From: Pseudomonas sp. RIT-PI-q
GTDB lineage: Bacteria > Pseudomonadota > Gammaproteobacteria > Pseudomonadales > Pseudomonadaceae
NCBI RefSeq assembly: GCF_001297125.1
Contig: NZ_LHPC01000039.1
Span: 124,001 to 188,000 of the forward strand
Length of the DNA stretch: 64,000 nt
Direction of reading: 5' to 3'
This document shows, piece after piece, positions 36,140 through 45,244 of this stretch (positions within the stretch are counted from its first letter, which is position 1; each line of letters starts with the position of its first letter). The notes under the pieces are model-generated. The model searched no databases. It had not been told where the DNA came from and was given only the letters and a program-made list of their open reading frames with translations. A program made the position numbers and the translations under genes.

Positions 36140-37441
36140 TTATTGCAAAGTGTGTTGCTCGATGAACTCAGTCGGCTGCAGACCTTCGCGGCTCACCAAT
36201 CGATTCAACTCGATTCGTGGCAAGCGAACGGCCAGCAAGCTGATGCCTTCTTCGTCGTGTTCTTCTTTCTGTACCGCACCGAGTTCGAAAAACTGCGCAC
36301 GCAGTCGAGCAAAACGTTGCGGCAAGCGCAAGGTGCCGATAAACAACTCACTGCCCAGCAACTCGGCAATGGCTTGCTCAAGCAATTCCAGTCCACTGCC
36401 ATCACGCGCCGAAAGCCAGACCCGTTGAGGCTTGCCGTTTTCGTCACGCTGGATTTGTGGCTCAACGCCTTCAAGCAAATCGAGTTTGTTATAGACCTCT
36501 AGGATCGGCAAGTCCTGGGCACCAATCTCACCCAGCACCACCATCACCTGCTCGATCTGCAACATGCGATCCGGTTCGGCCGCATCGATCACGTGCAACA
36601 GCAGGTCGGAGTTGCTCGACTCTTCGAGGGTAGACCGAAATGCCTCGACCAGCTTGTGGGGCAAGTGGCGGATGAAACCCACAGTGTCGGCCAGGACAAT
36701 CGGCCCCAGGTCGTCCAGTTCCAGACGGCGCAAGGTCGGGTCCAGCGTGGCAAACAACTGGTCAGCCGCGTACACGTCGGATTTCGTCACGTTATTGAAG
36801 AGCGTGGATTTACCGGCGTTGGTATACCCCACCAAAGACACGGTAGGTATATCCGCACGCGAACGGCCGCGTCGCGACTGTTCGCGCTGGCTGCGCACTT
36901 TTTCCAACCGGCCTTTGATCTGCCGCAAGCGAACCCGCAGCAAACGGCGGTCGGTTTCCAGCTGGGTTTCACCCGGGCCACGCATGCCGATACCGCCACC
37001 TTGACGCTCAAGGTGAGTCCAGCCACGAACCAGCCGGGTGCTCATGTGGTCAAGCTGGGCCAGTTCTACCTGGAGCTTGCCTTCATGGGTACGGGCGCGT
37101 TGGGCGAAAATATCGAGAATCAGACCGGTGCGGTCGATCACGCGACACTCGAAAACACGTTCGAGGTTACGTTCCTGACTGGGCGTGAGGATGTGATTGA
37201 AGATCACCAGATCTGCCTTTTCGGCATGAACCAGGTCGCGTAACTCCTCGACCTTGCCGCTACCGATCAGGAATTTGGCGGTTGGCCGATGACGCGGCAC
37301 GTTAAAAAACGCAACGGTCTCGGCGCCAGCCGAATTAGCCAATTCCTGAAACTCCTGCGGATCTTCGCGCGCCTCAGGGTCCTGTCCATCCAAGTGAACG
37401 AGGATCACTCGCTCACCACCACCGTGGCGCTCAAAGAACAA
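36140..37441 (-). CDS. hflX: Ribosome-associated GTPase HflX
   Basis: A GTPase that splits stalled or hibernating ribosomes under stress. The 433-residue protein has the N-terminal HflX domain with the glycine-rich linker GWTHLERQGGGIGMRGPGE (about residue 140-158). The G domain follows, with G1 GYTNAGKSTLFN (about residue 205), G3 DTVGFIRHLP and G4 NKLDLLE. The start is a TTG at 37441 with AGGAG 5 nt upstream; no better ATG gives the conserved MFFERHGGGERVILVHLD. It lies 12 bp after hfq. Confidence 0.96.
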   Translation of the reverse strand: MFFERHGGGERVILVHLDGQDPEAREDPQEFQELANSAGAETVAFFNVPRHRPTAKFLIGSGKVEELRDLVHAEKADLVIFNHILTPSQERNLERVFECRVIDRTGLILDIFAQRARTHEGKLQVELAQLDHMSTRLVRGWTHLERQGGGIGMRGPGETQLETDRRLLRVRLRQIKGRLEKVRSQREQSRRGRSRADIPTVSLVGYTNAGKSTLFNNVTKSDVYAADQLFATLDPTLRRLELDDLGPIVLADTVGFIRHLPHKLVEAFRSTLEESSNSDLLLHVIDAAEPDRMLQIEQVMVVLGEIGAQDLPILEVYNKLDLLEGVEPQIQRDENGKPQRVWLSARDGSGLELLEQAIAELLGSELFIGTLRLPQRFARLRAQFFELGAVQKEEHDEEGISLLAVRLPRIELNRLVSREGLQPTEFIEQHTLQ

Positions 37442-37453
37442 AGGAGACTCCTA

Positions 37454-37714
37454 TCAGGCGTTACCTGGCTCAGCGTCACCGGCTTCGGATTCGGTTGCGC
37501 TAGGCAGACGAATTGGACGAACCGGCACCACTGTAGAGATAGCGTGTTTGTAAACCATTTGGCTGACGGTGTTTTTCAGCAGGATGACGAACTGGTCGAA
37601 AGACTCGATCGTACCTTGCAGTTTGATCCCGTTGACCAGGTAGATGGACACCCCAACTTTCTCTTTACGTAAAGTATTCAAGTAAGGGTCTTGTAGCGAA
37701 TGCCCTTTTGACAT
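37454..37714 (-). CDS. hfq: RNA chaperone Hfq
   Basis: Hexameric Sm-like protein that pairs small RNAs with mRNAs. The 86-residue protein starts MSKGHSLQDPYLNTLRKEKV. The Sm1 motif lies at about residues 20-50 (VGVSIYLVNGIKLQGTIESF) and the Sm2 motif includes MVYKHAISTVVP. The short C-terminal tail ends ESEAGDAEPGNA, as in other pseudomonads, which have a shorter tail than E. coli. The ATG at 37714 has GGAG 8 nt upstream. It is preceded by a 95-bp gap after miaA that probably carries an own promoter. Confidence 0.98.
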   Translation of the reverse strand: MSKGHSLQDPYLNTLRKEKVGVSIYLVNGIKLQGTIESFDQFVILLKNTVSQMVYKHAISTVVPVRPIRLPSATESEAGDAEPGNA

Positions 37715-37809
37715 GTGCCGCACTCCTTTAAGGATTCAATATAAAAAAATAGGTAAACAGATGGCTTGTGGCCGTCACACCCCCAAGGATAGACGGCAAT
37801 TGCAAGGAC

Positions 37810-38781
37810 TCAGCTCAATATGGAGATGGTCCCCAGGTATTTCAAGGCGCGCGGCAGATTGTCGCAATCCAGGCTGTCCAACCAGTGTAAATCAGCCCAA
37901 CTGCGCAGCCAGGTGAACTGGCGCTTCGCCAATTGGCGCGTGGCAATGATTCCACGCTCCTGCATCTCGGCTTGCGTCAGCTTGCCATCCAGGTAGTCCC
38001 AGACTTGTCGGTAGCCTACTGCACGTATCGAGGGCAACCCGGCATGCAGGTCACTTCGTTTACGCAGGGCTACGACCTCGTCAATGAATCCCTGTTCCAA
38101 CATTAACGTGAATCTTTGTTTAATTCGCTCATGCAGTACCTGACGATTTGCCGGAGCAATCGCCAAGTTCGCGACAGTATAGGGCAATTGTTGACGTCCC
38201 GAAGCGGCTGCTTCAGTAGTTTGCGCAGATTGTTGCAAACGAAGTGCGGTCATGCTTTGACCGCTGACGCGATAAACTTCCAGTGCTCGACTGAGCCGCT
38301 GGGGATCGTTCGGATGAATACGCGCCGCAGATTCCGGGTCGATCACCGCCAATTGCTCGTGCAGGGCCTGCCAGCCAAGGCGTGCAGCTTCTTCTTCGAT
38401 CTGCGCGCGGACGTCGGGATCGGCTGCCGGCATGTCCGCCAGACCTTCGACCAAAGCCTTGTAATAGAGCATTGTGCCGCCCACCAGCAGCGGAATTTTT
38501 CCACGCGCGGTGATCTCGGCCATGGCTTCGAGGGCGTCACGACGGAAATCGGCGGCCGAATAGCTCTCTGCCGGGTCGAGAATATCGATCAGTCGGTGTG
38601 GAAATTCGGCCAAAAGCGCTTTCGAAGGCTTGGCGGTGCCTATGTCCATGCCGCGATAGACCAGTGCCGAATCAACGCTGATCAGCTCGCAGGGCAAGAC
38701 TTTGGTGAGTTCGATGGCCAGGTCGGTTTTGCCGGCAGCCGTCGGCCCCATCAGGAAAATCGCGGGAGGGAGCTGGCTCAT
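37810..38781 (-). CDS. miaA: tRNA dimethylallyltransferase
   Basis: Adds the dimethylallyl group to A37 of tRNAs that read UNN codons. The 323-residue protein has the P-loop GPTAAGKTDLAIEL (about residues 12-25), the substrate motif SVDSALVYRGMDIGTAKPS (about 41-59) and VGGTMLYYKAL (about 107-117). The ATG at 38781 shares a base with the mutL stop (TGATG), so it is coupled to mutL. The order mutL-miaA-hfq-hflX is conserved in gammaproteobacteria. Confidence 0.97.
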   Translation of the reverse strand: MSQLPPAIFLMGPTAAGKTDLAIELTKVLPCELISVDSALVYRGMDIGTAKPSKALLAEFPHRLIDILDPAESYSAADFRRDALEAMAEITARGKIPLLVGGTMLYYKALVEGLADMPAADPDVRAQIEEEAARLGWQALHEQLAVIDPESAARIHPNDPQRLSRALEVYRVSGQSMTALRLQQSAQTTEAAASGRQQLPYTVANLAIAPANRQVLHERIKQRFTLMLEQGFIDEVVALRKRSDLHAGLPSIRAVGYRQVWDYLDGKLTQAEMQERGIIATRQLAKRQFTWLRSWADLHWLDSLDCDNLPRALKYLGTISILS

Positions 38782-40691
38782 CAACGACCGCGCAAGAACA
38801 GTTTGTCCAGATCGTCCAGGCCCAGCTGGGTCCAGGTCGGTCGGCCATGGTTGCATTGACCGCTGCGCTCGGTGTTTTCCATATCGCGCAGCAGACCGTT
38901 CATTTCCGGGATCGCCAGACGCCGATTCGCACGAATCGCGCCGTGACAAGCCATGGTGCCGAGCAGTTCGTTCAGGTGCGCCTGAATGCGGTCGCTGGTG
39001 CCGTATTCCATCAGGTCGGCGAGGACGTCGCTGACCAGTCGATTGGCTTCGGCCTGTTTGAGCAAGGCCGGAATCTGCCGAATCGCCAGGGTTTCCGGGC
39101 CCAGGCGCTGCAATTCAAAGCCCAGGCGCTGGAACCACGCAACGTGCTCTTCGGCGCAATCGGCTTCGCGCTGGCTGACCGCCAGGGACTCCGGCACCAG
39201 CAGCGGCTGACCGCTCAGGCCTTCGCTGGCCATGGCGATCTTCAGGCGTTCGTACATGATCCGCTCGTGAGCCGCGTGCATGTCCACCAGCACCAGGCCT
39301 TGGGCGTTTTCCGAAAGAATGTAGATGCCCTTGAGCTGCGCCAGCGCGTATCCCAGCGGCGGGATGTCGTCCTGTCCGGCCGGCAGCGCCACAGCATTGG
39401 CTTCAGGCAACGGCGCAAAGAACTCGCGGTAGGCAGCTTGGGCTTCGGCAACGGGAACGCCGGACTGAGGCCGAGGCGTGTATTGATATTGATAACCCGC
39501 GCCAGCGCCCGAACCTGCCGCCGTATTAAAGGATGGTTGTGCCTGTGGCTGTTCAAGCAGCGCATTGGCCGCCAGGCGCATTTCGCCTTGCGGGCCGAAT
39601 TCGCCAGCGTCGATGCCGGTCGGTCGAACAATGGCCGTCGCCACCGGTGCCGCCAGATGATCTTCGGGACGCACATCGCCCAAGGCGCGGTGCAAGGTGC
39701 CATAGAGGAAATCATGGACCATGCGCCCGTCACGGAAGCGTACTTCGTGCTTGGTCGGGTGCACGTTGACGTCGACGCCCGCCGGATCGACTTCGAAAAA
39801 CAGCACGAACGTCGGGTGCCGGCCGTTGAACAGCACGTCGCGATACGCCTGGCGCACCGCGTGGGCCACCAGTTTGTCGCGCACTGCACGGCCGTTGACG
39901 AAGAAATACTGCAAGTCCGCCTGACTGCGGTTGAACGTCGGTAAACCGACCCAACCCCACAGGTGCAGGCCATTACGCTCGATTTCGATTGGCAGCGCTT
40001 GCTCAAGGAAGCCCGAGCCACAGATCGCCGCCACTCGCCGGGCGCGGGCCGCGTCATCGTGGGCCTCGTGCAGGCTGAGAATGGTTTTGCCGTTATGGCG
40101 CAAGTGGAATGCCACGTCGAAACGTGCCAGGGCCAGGCGCTTGATCACTTCTTGCAGGTGATCGAATTCGGTTTTTTCGGTCTTGAGAAACTTGCGCCGC
40201 GCCGGGGTGTTGAAAAACAGGTCGCGCACTTCCACCGAAGTGCCCACCGGATGGGCTGCGGGTTGCACGCGCGGCGCCATGTCCCGGCCTTCGGTCTCGA
40301 CCTGCCAGGCCTGATCCGCATCTTTGGTGCGCGAGGTCAGGGTCAGGCGCGCCACGGAGCTGATCGACGCCAAGGCTTCACCGCGAAACCCGAGGCTCAT
40401 GACTTGTTCAAGGTCTTCAAGGTTACGGATCTTGCTGGTGGCGTGTCGCGCCAGGGCCAGTGGCAAGTCATCGGCAGAAATGCCGCTGCCATCGTCGCGT
40501 ACCCGCAGCAGCTTGACGCCGCCCTGTTCGACGTCGACATCAATACGCCTGGCGCCGGAGTCGAGGCTGTTTTCCAGCAACTCCTTGATCACCGACGCCG
40601 GGCGCTCAACCACCTCACCAGCGGCAATCTGGTTCGCCAGCCGTGGGCTGAGCAGCTCGATGCGAGACGTGTTGGTCAGCACCTGGTTCAT
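38781..40691 (-). CDS. mutL: DNA mismatch repair protein MutL
   Basis: A 636-residue GHKL ATPase that links mismatch recognition to strand incision. N-terminal ATPase motifs are visible: ELLENSLDSGARRIDV (about 37-52), VRDDGSGISADDL and LGFRGEALASISSV. The C-terminal domain carries DMHAAHERIMYERLK, the endonuclease metal-binding motif (usual form DQHAxxER, with M for Q), and CNHGRP near the end. These mark a nicking-competent MutL, as expected for a genus without MutH. The stop overlaps miaA and the start overlaps amiB by 4 nt, so translation is coupled on both sides. Confidence 0.97.
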   Translation of the reverse strand: MNQVLTNTSRIELLSPRLANQIAAGEVVERPASVIKELLENSLDSGARRIDVDVEQGGVKLLRVRDDGSGISADDLPLALARHATSKIRNLEDLEQVMSLGFRGEALASISSVARLTLTSRTKDADQAWQVETEGRDMAPRVQPAAHPVGTSVEVRDLFFNTPARRKFLKTEKTEFDHLQEVIKRLALARFDVAFHLRHNGKTILSLHEAHDDAARARRVAAICGSGFLEQALPIEIERNGLHLWGWVGLPTFNRSQADLQYFFVNGRAVRDKLVAHAVRQAYRDVLFNGRHPTFVLFFEVDPAGVDVNVHPTKHEVRFRDGRMVHDFLYGTLHRALGDVRPEDHLAAPVATAIVRPTGIDAGEFGPQGEMRLAANALLEQPQAQPSFNTAAGSGAGAGYQYQYTPRPQSGVPVAEAQAAYREFFAPLPEANAVALPAGQDDIPPLGYALAQLKGIYILSENAQGLVLVDMHAAHERIMYERLKIAMASEGLSGQPLLVPESLAVSQREADCAEEHVAWFQRLGFELQRLGPETLAIRQIPALLKQAEANRLVSDVLADLMEYGTSDRIQAHLNELLGTMACHGAIRANRRLAIPEMNGLLRDMENTERSGQCNHGRPTWTQLGLDDLDKLFLRGR

Positions 40692-42115
40692 TCTTTGGCC
40701 GCCAGTTCAGTGCCGGGAATGGTCAAGTGCTGACCGACCTTGAGCTCATCATTCGACAGCTTGTTGGCGCTGCGCAGCGTCGCCGGAGACACCTGATAGC
40801 GCACGGCAATCATCGCCAGCGTCTCGCCGGGGCTCACCCGATGGTCACGCGGCCCTTGGGCGATCCCACCAGAATCACGCAGCCAGGCGATGTAGGTGCC
40901 CGGTGGTGGATTCTGCTGGAAGAACTGGCGCACACCACTGCTGATCGAACGCGCCAGCGCCTGCTGGTGGTTCGACGCAGCGAGCTTCGAGGCTTCGTTG
41001 GCGTTGGAGATGAACCCGGTTTCCACCAGGATCGACGGGATGTCCGGCGATTTCAGCACCATGAACCCGGCCTGCTCCACCCGTTGTTTGTGCAGTGGTG
41101 TGACCCGGCCAATGTTGGTCAGCACCTTCTGACCAACGTTGAGGCTGGACGTCAGGGAGGCGGTCATCGACAAATCGAGCAGTACGCCTGCCAGCATGCG
41201 GTCCTTGTCATCGAGGCTGACGTTGCCGGCACCCCCGATCAAGTCGGAACGGTTTTCGCTGTCGGCCAGCCAACGGGCGGTCTCGGACGTGGCGCCGCGA
41301 TCGGACAAGGCGAACACCGACGCACCAAACGCAGCGGCGGAAGGCGCGGCGTCGGCGTGGATCGAAACGAACAGGTCGGCGCCTTTCTTGCGAGCGATTT
41401 CGGTACGGCCACGCAACGGGATGAAGTAGTCGCCGGTACGGGTCAGTTCGGCGCGGAAGCCTTTCATGCCGTTGACCTGACGCTGCAGTTCGCGGGCGAT
41501 GGCCAGCACCACGTCTTTCTCGCGCTGGCCACTGGAGCCCGACGCGCCCGGGTCTTCACCGCCGTGACCGGCATCGATTACTACAATGATGTCGCGCTTG
41601 CCGGCCGGGGCGGGCGGCAGCTTGACCGCCGGTTCCACCGGCGTGACCGGAACCGGGGCCACCGTCGCAACGTTGGTCGGTGCAGGGATTGGCGCAGCGT
41701 CGGCGGCGTTATCGAACAGGTCGACCACCAGGCGATTGCCGTACTGGGCGTTCGGTGCCAGGGTAAAACTTTTCGGCGTGACGGCCTTTTTCAGGTCGAT
41801 GACCACCCGCAGGTCGGTCGGCGTGCGCTGTGCCGAGCGCATCGCGGTGATCGGGGTGTTCGAGGTGTTGACGTTCAACGGCGCACCGAGGGACGCGCCA
41901 TTGATGTCGATGACCAGCCGATCGGGAGCACTCAGGGTGAAAACGCTGTGCTGGACGGGGCCGGTCAGGTCAAACACCAGTCGTGTGTTGTCCGGAGCCC
42001 GCCACAGGCGAACACTGTTGACCTTCGTCTCGGCCACAGCGTCGACGGTCACCGCCAAAAACAACAATCCTACGGCAGCAACCAACGCGCGAAAGCGCAT
42101 ACCTAACCCCATCAT
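40688..42115 (-). CDS. amiB: N-acetylmuramoyl-L-alanine amidase AmiB
   Basis: Periplasmic zinc amidase that cleaves septal peptidoglycan during cell separation. The 475-residue precursor has a signal peptide (residues about 6-30, LVAAVGLLFLAVTVDAVA|ET), an AMIN domain (about 32-130), a proline-rich linker and the Amidase_3 domain (about 172-400). Zinc-binding motifs are VIDAGHGGEDPGA and SIHADAAPS, and the catalytic glutamate is in VETGFISN. A LysM domain is at the C-terminus (about 428-472). The ATG follows the tsaE stop directly (TAA-ATG); the internal ATG at 42100 is an alternative. Confidence 0.95.
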   Translation of the reverse strand: MMGLGMRFRALVAAVGLLFLAVTVDAVAETKVNSVRLWRAPDNTRLVFDLTGPVQHSVFTLSAPDRLVIDINGASLGAPLNVNTSNTPITAMRSAQRTPTDLRVVIDLKKAVTPKSFTLAPNAQYGNRLVVDLFDNAADAAPIPAPTNVATVAPVPVTPVEPAVKLPPAPAGKRDIIVVIDAGHGGEDPGASGSSGQREKDVVLAIARELQRQVNGMKGFRAELTRTGDYFIPLRGRTEIARKKGADLFVSIHADAAPSAAAFGASVFALSDRGATSETARWLADSENRSDLIGGAGNVSLDDKDRMLAGVLLDLSMTASLTSSLNVGQKVLTNIGRVTPLHKQRVEQAGFMVLKSPDIPSILVETGFISNANEASKLAASNHQQALARSISSGVRQFFQQNPPPGTYIAWLRDSGGIAQGPRDHRVSPGETLAMIAVRYQVSPATLRSANKLSNDELKVGQHLTIPGTELAAKE

Positions 42116-42586
42116 TTAATTGGATTCCAATGCCAAAGCGGCACACCACGACTCGCCACGCGAGCCCTGGGATAAAATTTTCAGCGAACGCCCGCTGTCT
42201 TGCGGGCTAATGGTAATGGTCAGGTCGGGCTTTGGCAAAAAGCCTGCACCCTTCTGGGGCCATTCGATCAGGCACAAAGCGTCGTCTTCGAAGTAATCGC
42301 GGATGCCGAGGTACTCCAGCTCTTCAGGATCGACCAGACGATAGAGGTCGAAATGGAAGGCCCGGATATCGCCAATCTCGTACGGCTCGACCAGGGTGAA
42401 GGTCGGACTTTTTACCGCGCCCACATGCCCCAGACCCCGGATGATGCCGCGGGACAGCGTGGTTTTACCCGCCCCCAGATCGCCCTCGAGAAAAATCAGA
42501 CCGTGCCCTTCGGTGGTTTGTGCGATGCGTGCGCCAAACGCGGTCATCGCCTCTTCATCAGCCAGGTACAGGGTTACTTCAGACAC
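42116..42586 (-). CDS. tsaE: tRNA threonylcarbamoyladenosine biosynthesis protein TsaE
   Basis: ATPase that works with TsaB, TsaC/C2 and TsaD to make t6A37 in tRNAs that read ANN codons. The 156-residue protein has the P-loop LEGDLGAGKTTLSRGI (about residues 35-50), SPTFTLVEPYEI and FHFDLYRLVDPEELEYLGI, all typical. The start is a GTG at 42586 with GGAGGAG about 8 nt upstream. It overlaps the end of nnrD by 13 bp and directly precedes amiB, the standard gene order. Confidence 0.96.
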   Translation of the reverse strand: MSEVTLYLADEEAMTAFGARIAQTTEGHGLIFLEGDLGAGKTTLSRGIIRGLGHVGAVKSPTFTLVEPYEIGDIRAFHFDLYRLVDPEELEYLGIRDYFEDDALCLIEWPQKGAGFLPKPDLTITISPQDSGRSLKILSQGSRGESWCAALALESN

Positions 42587-44073
42587 GGTGCTTGCTCCTC
42601 CAACAACTGACGAATGGCTGGGATCAGATCACTGGCCGCCAGTCCACGGCCCGATTTACCTTGTTGCGCGCCGGCATTGGCGTGTAGCCAGACCGCCAGG
42701 CTGGCGGCGTCGAATGCCTCCATGCCTTGGGCCAGCAACGCGCCGAGCAGACCGGCCAGCACATCGCCCAGACCGGCGGTGGCCATGGCCGGATGGCCCT
42801 GATGACACACCGCCAATCGCCCATCAGGGCTGGCGATCAGACTGCCGGCGCCTTTCAGAATCACCACGGCGGTGTATTTTTTGCTCAACGCGTGTGCGGC
42901 CGCGGGACGATCCGCCTGAACCTCGGCCGTCGATATCCCCAGCAACCGCGCCGCTTCGCCCGGATGCGGAGTGATCACACAATCCTTGGGCAAGCTCACG
43001 TGTTCCGTGGCCAGGAGATTCAATGCATCGGCGTCCCAGACTTGTGGCAGCGGTGCGTTAGCCGCGGCGGACAACAGACTACGTCCCCACGCCGCCTGAC
43101 CAAGCCCCGGGCCGACGACCAGCACGCTGACCTTCTCCAGCAGGTCCATCAATTGATTGGCCGAGGAAGTCCCCAGCACCATGGCTTCGGGCACCCGCGC
43201 CAATGCAGCGGAAATATGTTCGCTGCGGGTGGCCAGGGACACCATACCGGCTCCACTGCGTAGCGCACTTTGCGCGCTCAGCAGGATCGCGCCACCAAAA
43301 CCGCGATCACCGCCGATGAGCAAGACATGCCCGAACTTGCCTTTGTGCGAACCGGGCGCGCGGGCCGCCAGGCGCGGCAGGTTGCCGGCGGTCAGGCGAC
43401 GTGCGCTGAACGTCGCAGCCTCAAACAACTCCGGTGGCGCTTGCAGGTCGTTGAAGACCAGTTCGCCCACCACGTCTGCTGCATCACCGGTGAAAAGCCC
43501 CAATTTCAAACCGATGAACGTCACCGTCAGGTCGGCTCGCACCGCATCGCCCAGCATGCGGCCGGTGTCGGCGCACAGCCCTGAAGGGATATCCACCGCC
43601 GCGACCGGCAAACCGCTGGCATTGATCGCGGCGATAGCACTGGCGTAAGGCTCACGTACTTCACCGGTCAGGCCAGTGCCGAGCAAGGCATCCAGCACGA
43701 CGCCGCGCAATTCGGACTGCGCAGACCAGGTTTCAATGGTGACCTTTTCGGAGACAGCCTCGGCATGCGCCAATGCAGCATCGCCCTGCAAACGCTGAGG
43801 ATCCCCAACGGCCAGCCCCCGAACCGACCATCCACCCCGCCGGGCCATTACCGCCACCAGATAACCGTCCCCGGCGTTATTGCCATGGCCAGCAAGCACC
43901 GTCAATTCATTGGCTGTCGGCCACTGACGAACCAACGCCCGCCACGTCGCATGGGCGGCGCGCTGCATCACTTCGAAGCCCGGTGTGCCGGCCGCGATCA
44001 GGCTCGCATCGAGCCCGCGGACTTGCGCGGCGCTGTACAGCGCGTCGGGTAATTCATCTTTAGTGTGCGGCAT
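42574..44073 (-). CDS. nnrD: Bifunctional NAD(P)H-hydrate epimerase / ADP-dependent dehydratase
   Basis: A 499-residue repair enzyme that restores hydrated NADH and NADPH. The N-terminal YjeF epimerase domain (about 1-215) has GHGNNAGDGYLVAVMARRGG. The C-terminal ribokinase-like dehydratase domain (about 225-495) has SHKGKFGHVLLIGGDRGFGG, ITPHPGEAARLLG and TAGLGDVLAGLLGALLAQG. The ATG at 44073 is close to the divergent queG gene, 63 bp away. A much longer open frame to 44472 runs antisense through queG and is not real. The names nnr and yjeF are also used. Confidence 0.95.
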   Translation of the reverse strand: MPHTKDELPDALYSAAQVRGLDASLIAAGTPGFEVMQRAAHATWRALVRQWPTANELTVLAGHGNNAGDGYLVAVMARRGGWSVRGLAVGDPQRLQGDAALAHAEAVSEKVTIETWSAQSELRGVVLDALLGTGLTGEVREPYASAIAAINASGLPVAAVDIPSGLCADTGRMLGDAVRADLTVTFIGLKLGLFTGDAADVVGELVFNDLQAPPELFEAATFSARRLTAGNLPRLAARAPGSHKGKFGHVLLIGGDRGFGGAILLSAQSALRSGAGMVSLATRSEHISAALARVPEAMVLGTSSANQLMDLLEKVSVLVVGPGLGQAAWGRSLLSAAANAPLPQVWDADALNLLATEHVSLPKDCVITPHPGEAARLLGISTAEVQADRPAAAHALSKKYTAVVILKGAGSLIASPDGRLAVCHQGHPAMATAGLGDVLAGLLGALLAQGMEAFDAASLAVWLHANAGAQQGKSGRGLAASDLIPAIRQLLEEQAPCLK

Positions 44074-44136
44074 GCGTCTTCGGGCTCCGATGTCTGGCAG
44101 AATTATACGCACCTCAGCTCCGGTTTCTCTCGCCTC

Positions 44137-45225
44137 ATGCCCGCAATTACCACAGACCTGCCCGCCCTCGCCCAATCCATCAAGGATTGGGGTCGTGAAC
44201 TGGGTTTCCAGCAAGTCGGCATCAGCGGCCTCGACCTGGCCGAGCATGAGCAGCACCTGGAGCGCTGGCTCGAAGCCGGCTACCACGGCGAAATGGAGTA
44301 CATGGGCGCCCACGGCAGCAAACGCTCGCACCCGGAAGAACTGGTGCCGGGTACTTTGCGCGTGGTTTCGTTGCGCATGGACTACCTGTCGGGCGACACC
44401 AAAATGGCGCAATTGCTGGCCCAACCGGAAAAAGCCTACGTCTCGCGTTATGCCTTGGGCCGCGATTACCACAAATTAATTCGTAAGCGCGTGCAACATC
44501 TGGCCGAAAAGATTCAAGCCGTCATCGGCCCCTTTGGCTACCGCGCCTTTGTCGACAGCGCCCCGGTACTGGAAAAAGCCATCGCGGAAAAAGCCGGCCT
44601 GGGCTGGATCGGCAAAAACACCCTGGTCTTGAATCGCAAGGCCGGCAGCTATTTCTTCCTCGCCGAACTGTTCGTCGATTTACCGCTGCCGGTTGACCCG
44701 CCGCACGCCACCGAACACTGCGGCCGATGCACCGCGTGCCTCGACATCTGCCCGACCAACGCCTTCGTCGGCCCCTATGTACTGGACGCCCGGCGCTGTA
44801 TTTCCTACCTGACCATCGAACTCAAAGGCGCCATTCCCGAAGACCTGCGACCGCTGATCGGCAACCGGGTATTCGGCTGCGATGACTGCCAGATCGTCTG
44901 CCCATGGAACCGCTTCGCCCGCCCCTCCGGCGAGAGCGACTTCAAGCCACGGCACAACCTCGACAACGCCGAACTGGCTGAACTGTTCATGTGGGACGAA
45001 GACAAGTTCCTCAGCAGCACCGAAGGTTCGCCGCTGCGTCGCGCGGGTTATGACAGCTGGCTGCGTAACCTGGCGGTCGGGCTAGGCAATGCGCCTTCAA
45101 CCATTCCGGTGCTGGAAGCGCTGAAGGCGCGACGCGAGTACCCGTCGGAAATGGTCCGGGAACACGTCGAGTGGGCGTTGAAACAACACGAGCAACGCGC
45201 CGGCGACGTTGGATCTCCCCATTAA
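44137..45225 (+). CDS. queG: Epoxyqueuosine reductase
   Basis: Cobalamin- and iron-sulfur-dependent enzyme that reduces epoxyqueuosine to queuosine in tRNA, the last pathway step. The 362-residue protein has the N-terminal DUF1730 region and two 4Fe-4S cluster motifs, CGRCTACLDICPTNAF (about residue 193) and CDDCQIVCPWNRFA (about residue 248). A helical HEAT-like C-terminus follows. The ATG at 44137 gives MPAITTDLPALAQSIKDWGR; the frame is open further up but overlaps nnrD. GAATTATACGC upstream resembles a -10 region. It is divergent from nnrD, as in other pseudomonads. Confidence 0.96.
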   Translation: MPAITTDLPALAQSIKDWGRELGFQQVGISGLDLAEHEQHLERWLEAGYHGEMEYMGAHGSKRSHPEELVPGTLRVVSLRMDYLSGDTKMAQLLAQPEKAYVSRYALGRDYHKLIRKRVQHLAEKIQAVIGPFGYRAFVDSAPVLEKAIAEKAGLGWIGKNTLVLNRKAGSYFFLAELFVDLPLPVDPPHATEHCGRCTACLDICPTNAFVGPYVLDARRCISYLTIELKGAIPEDLRPLIGNRVFGCDDCQIVCPWNRFARPSGESDFKPRHNLDNAELAELFMWDEDKFLSSTEGSPLRRAGYDSWLRNLAVGLGNAPSTIPVLEALKARREYPSEMVREHVEWALKQHEQRAGDVGSPH

Positions 45226-45244
45226 ACGACGCAGCGAAATGGGC

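Noticed and set aside
42574..44472. A 632-residue version of NnrD
   Set aside because: The extra N-terminal 133 residues would be antisense to queG and do not resemble a YjeF protein; the ATG at 44073 gives the normal length.
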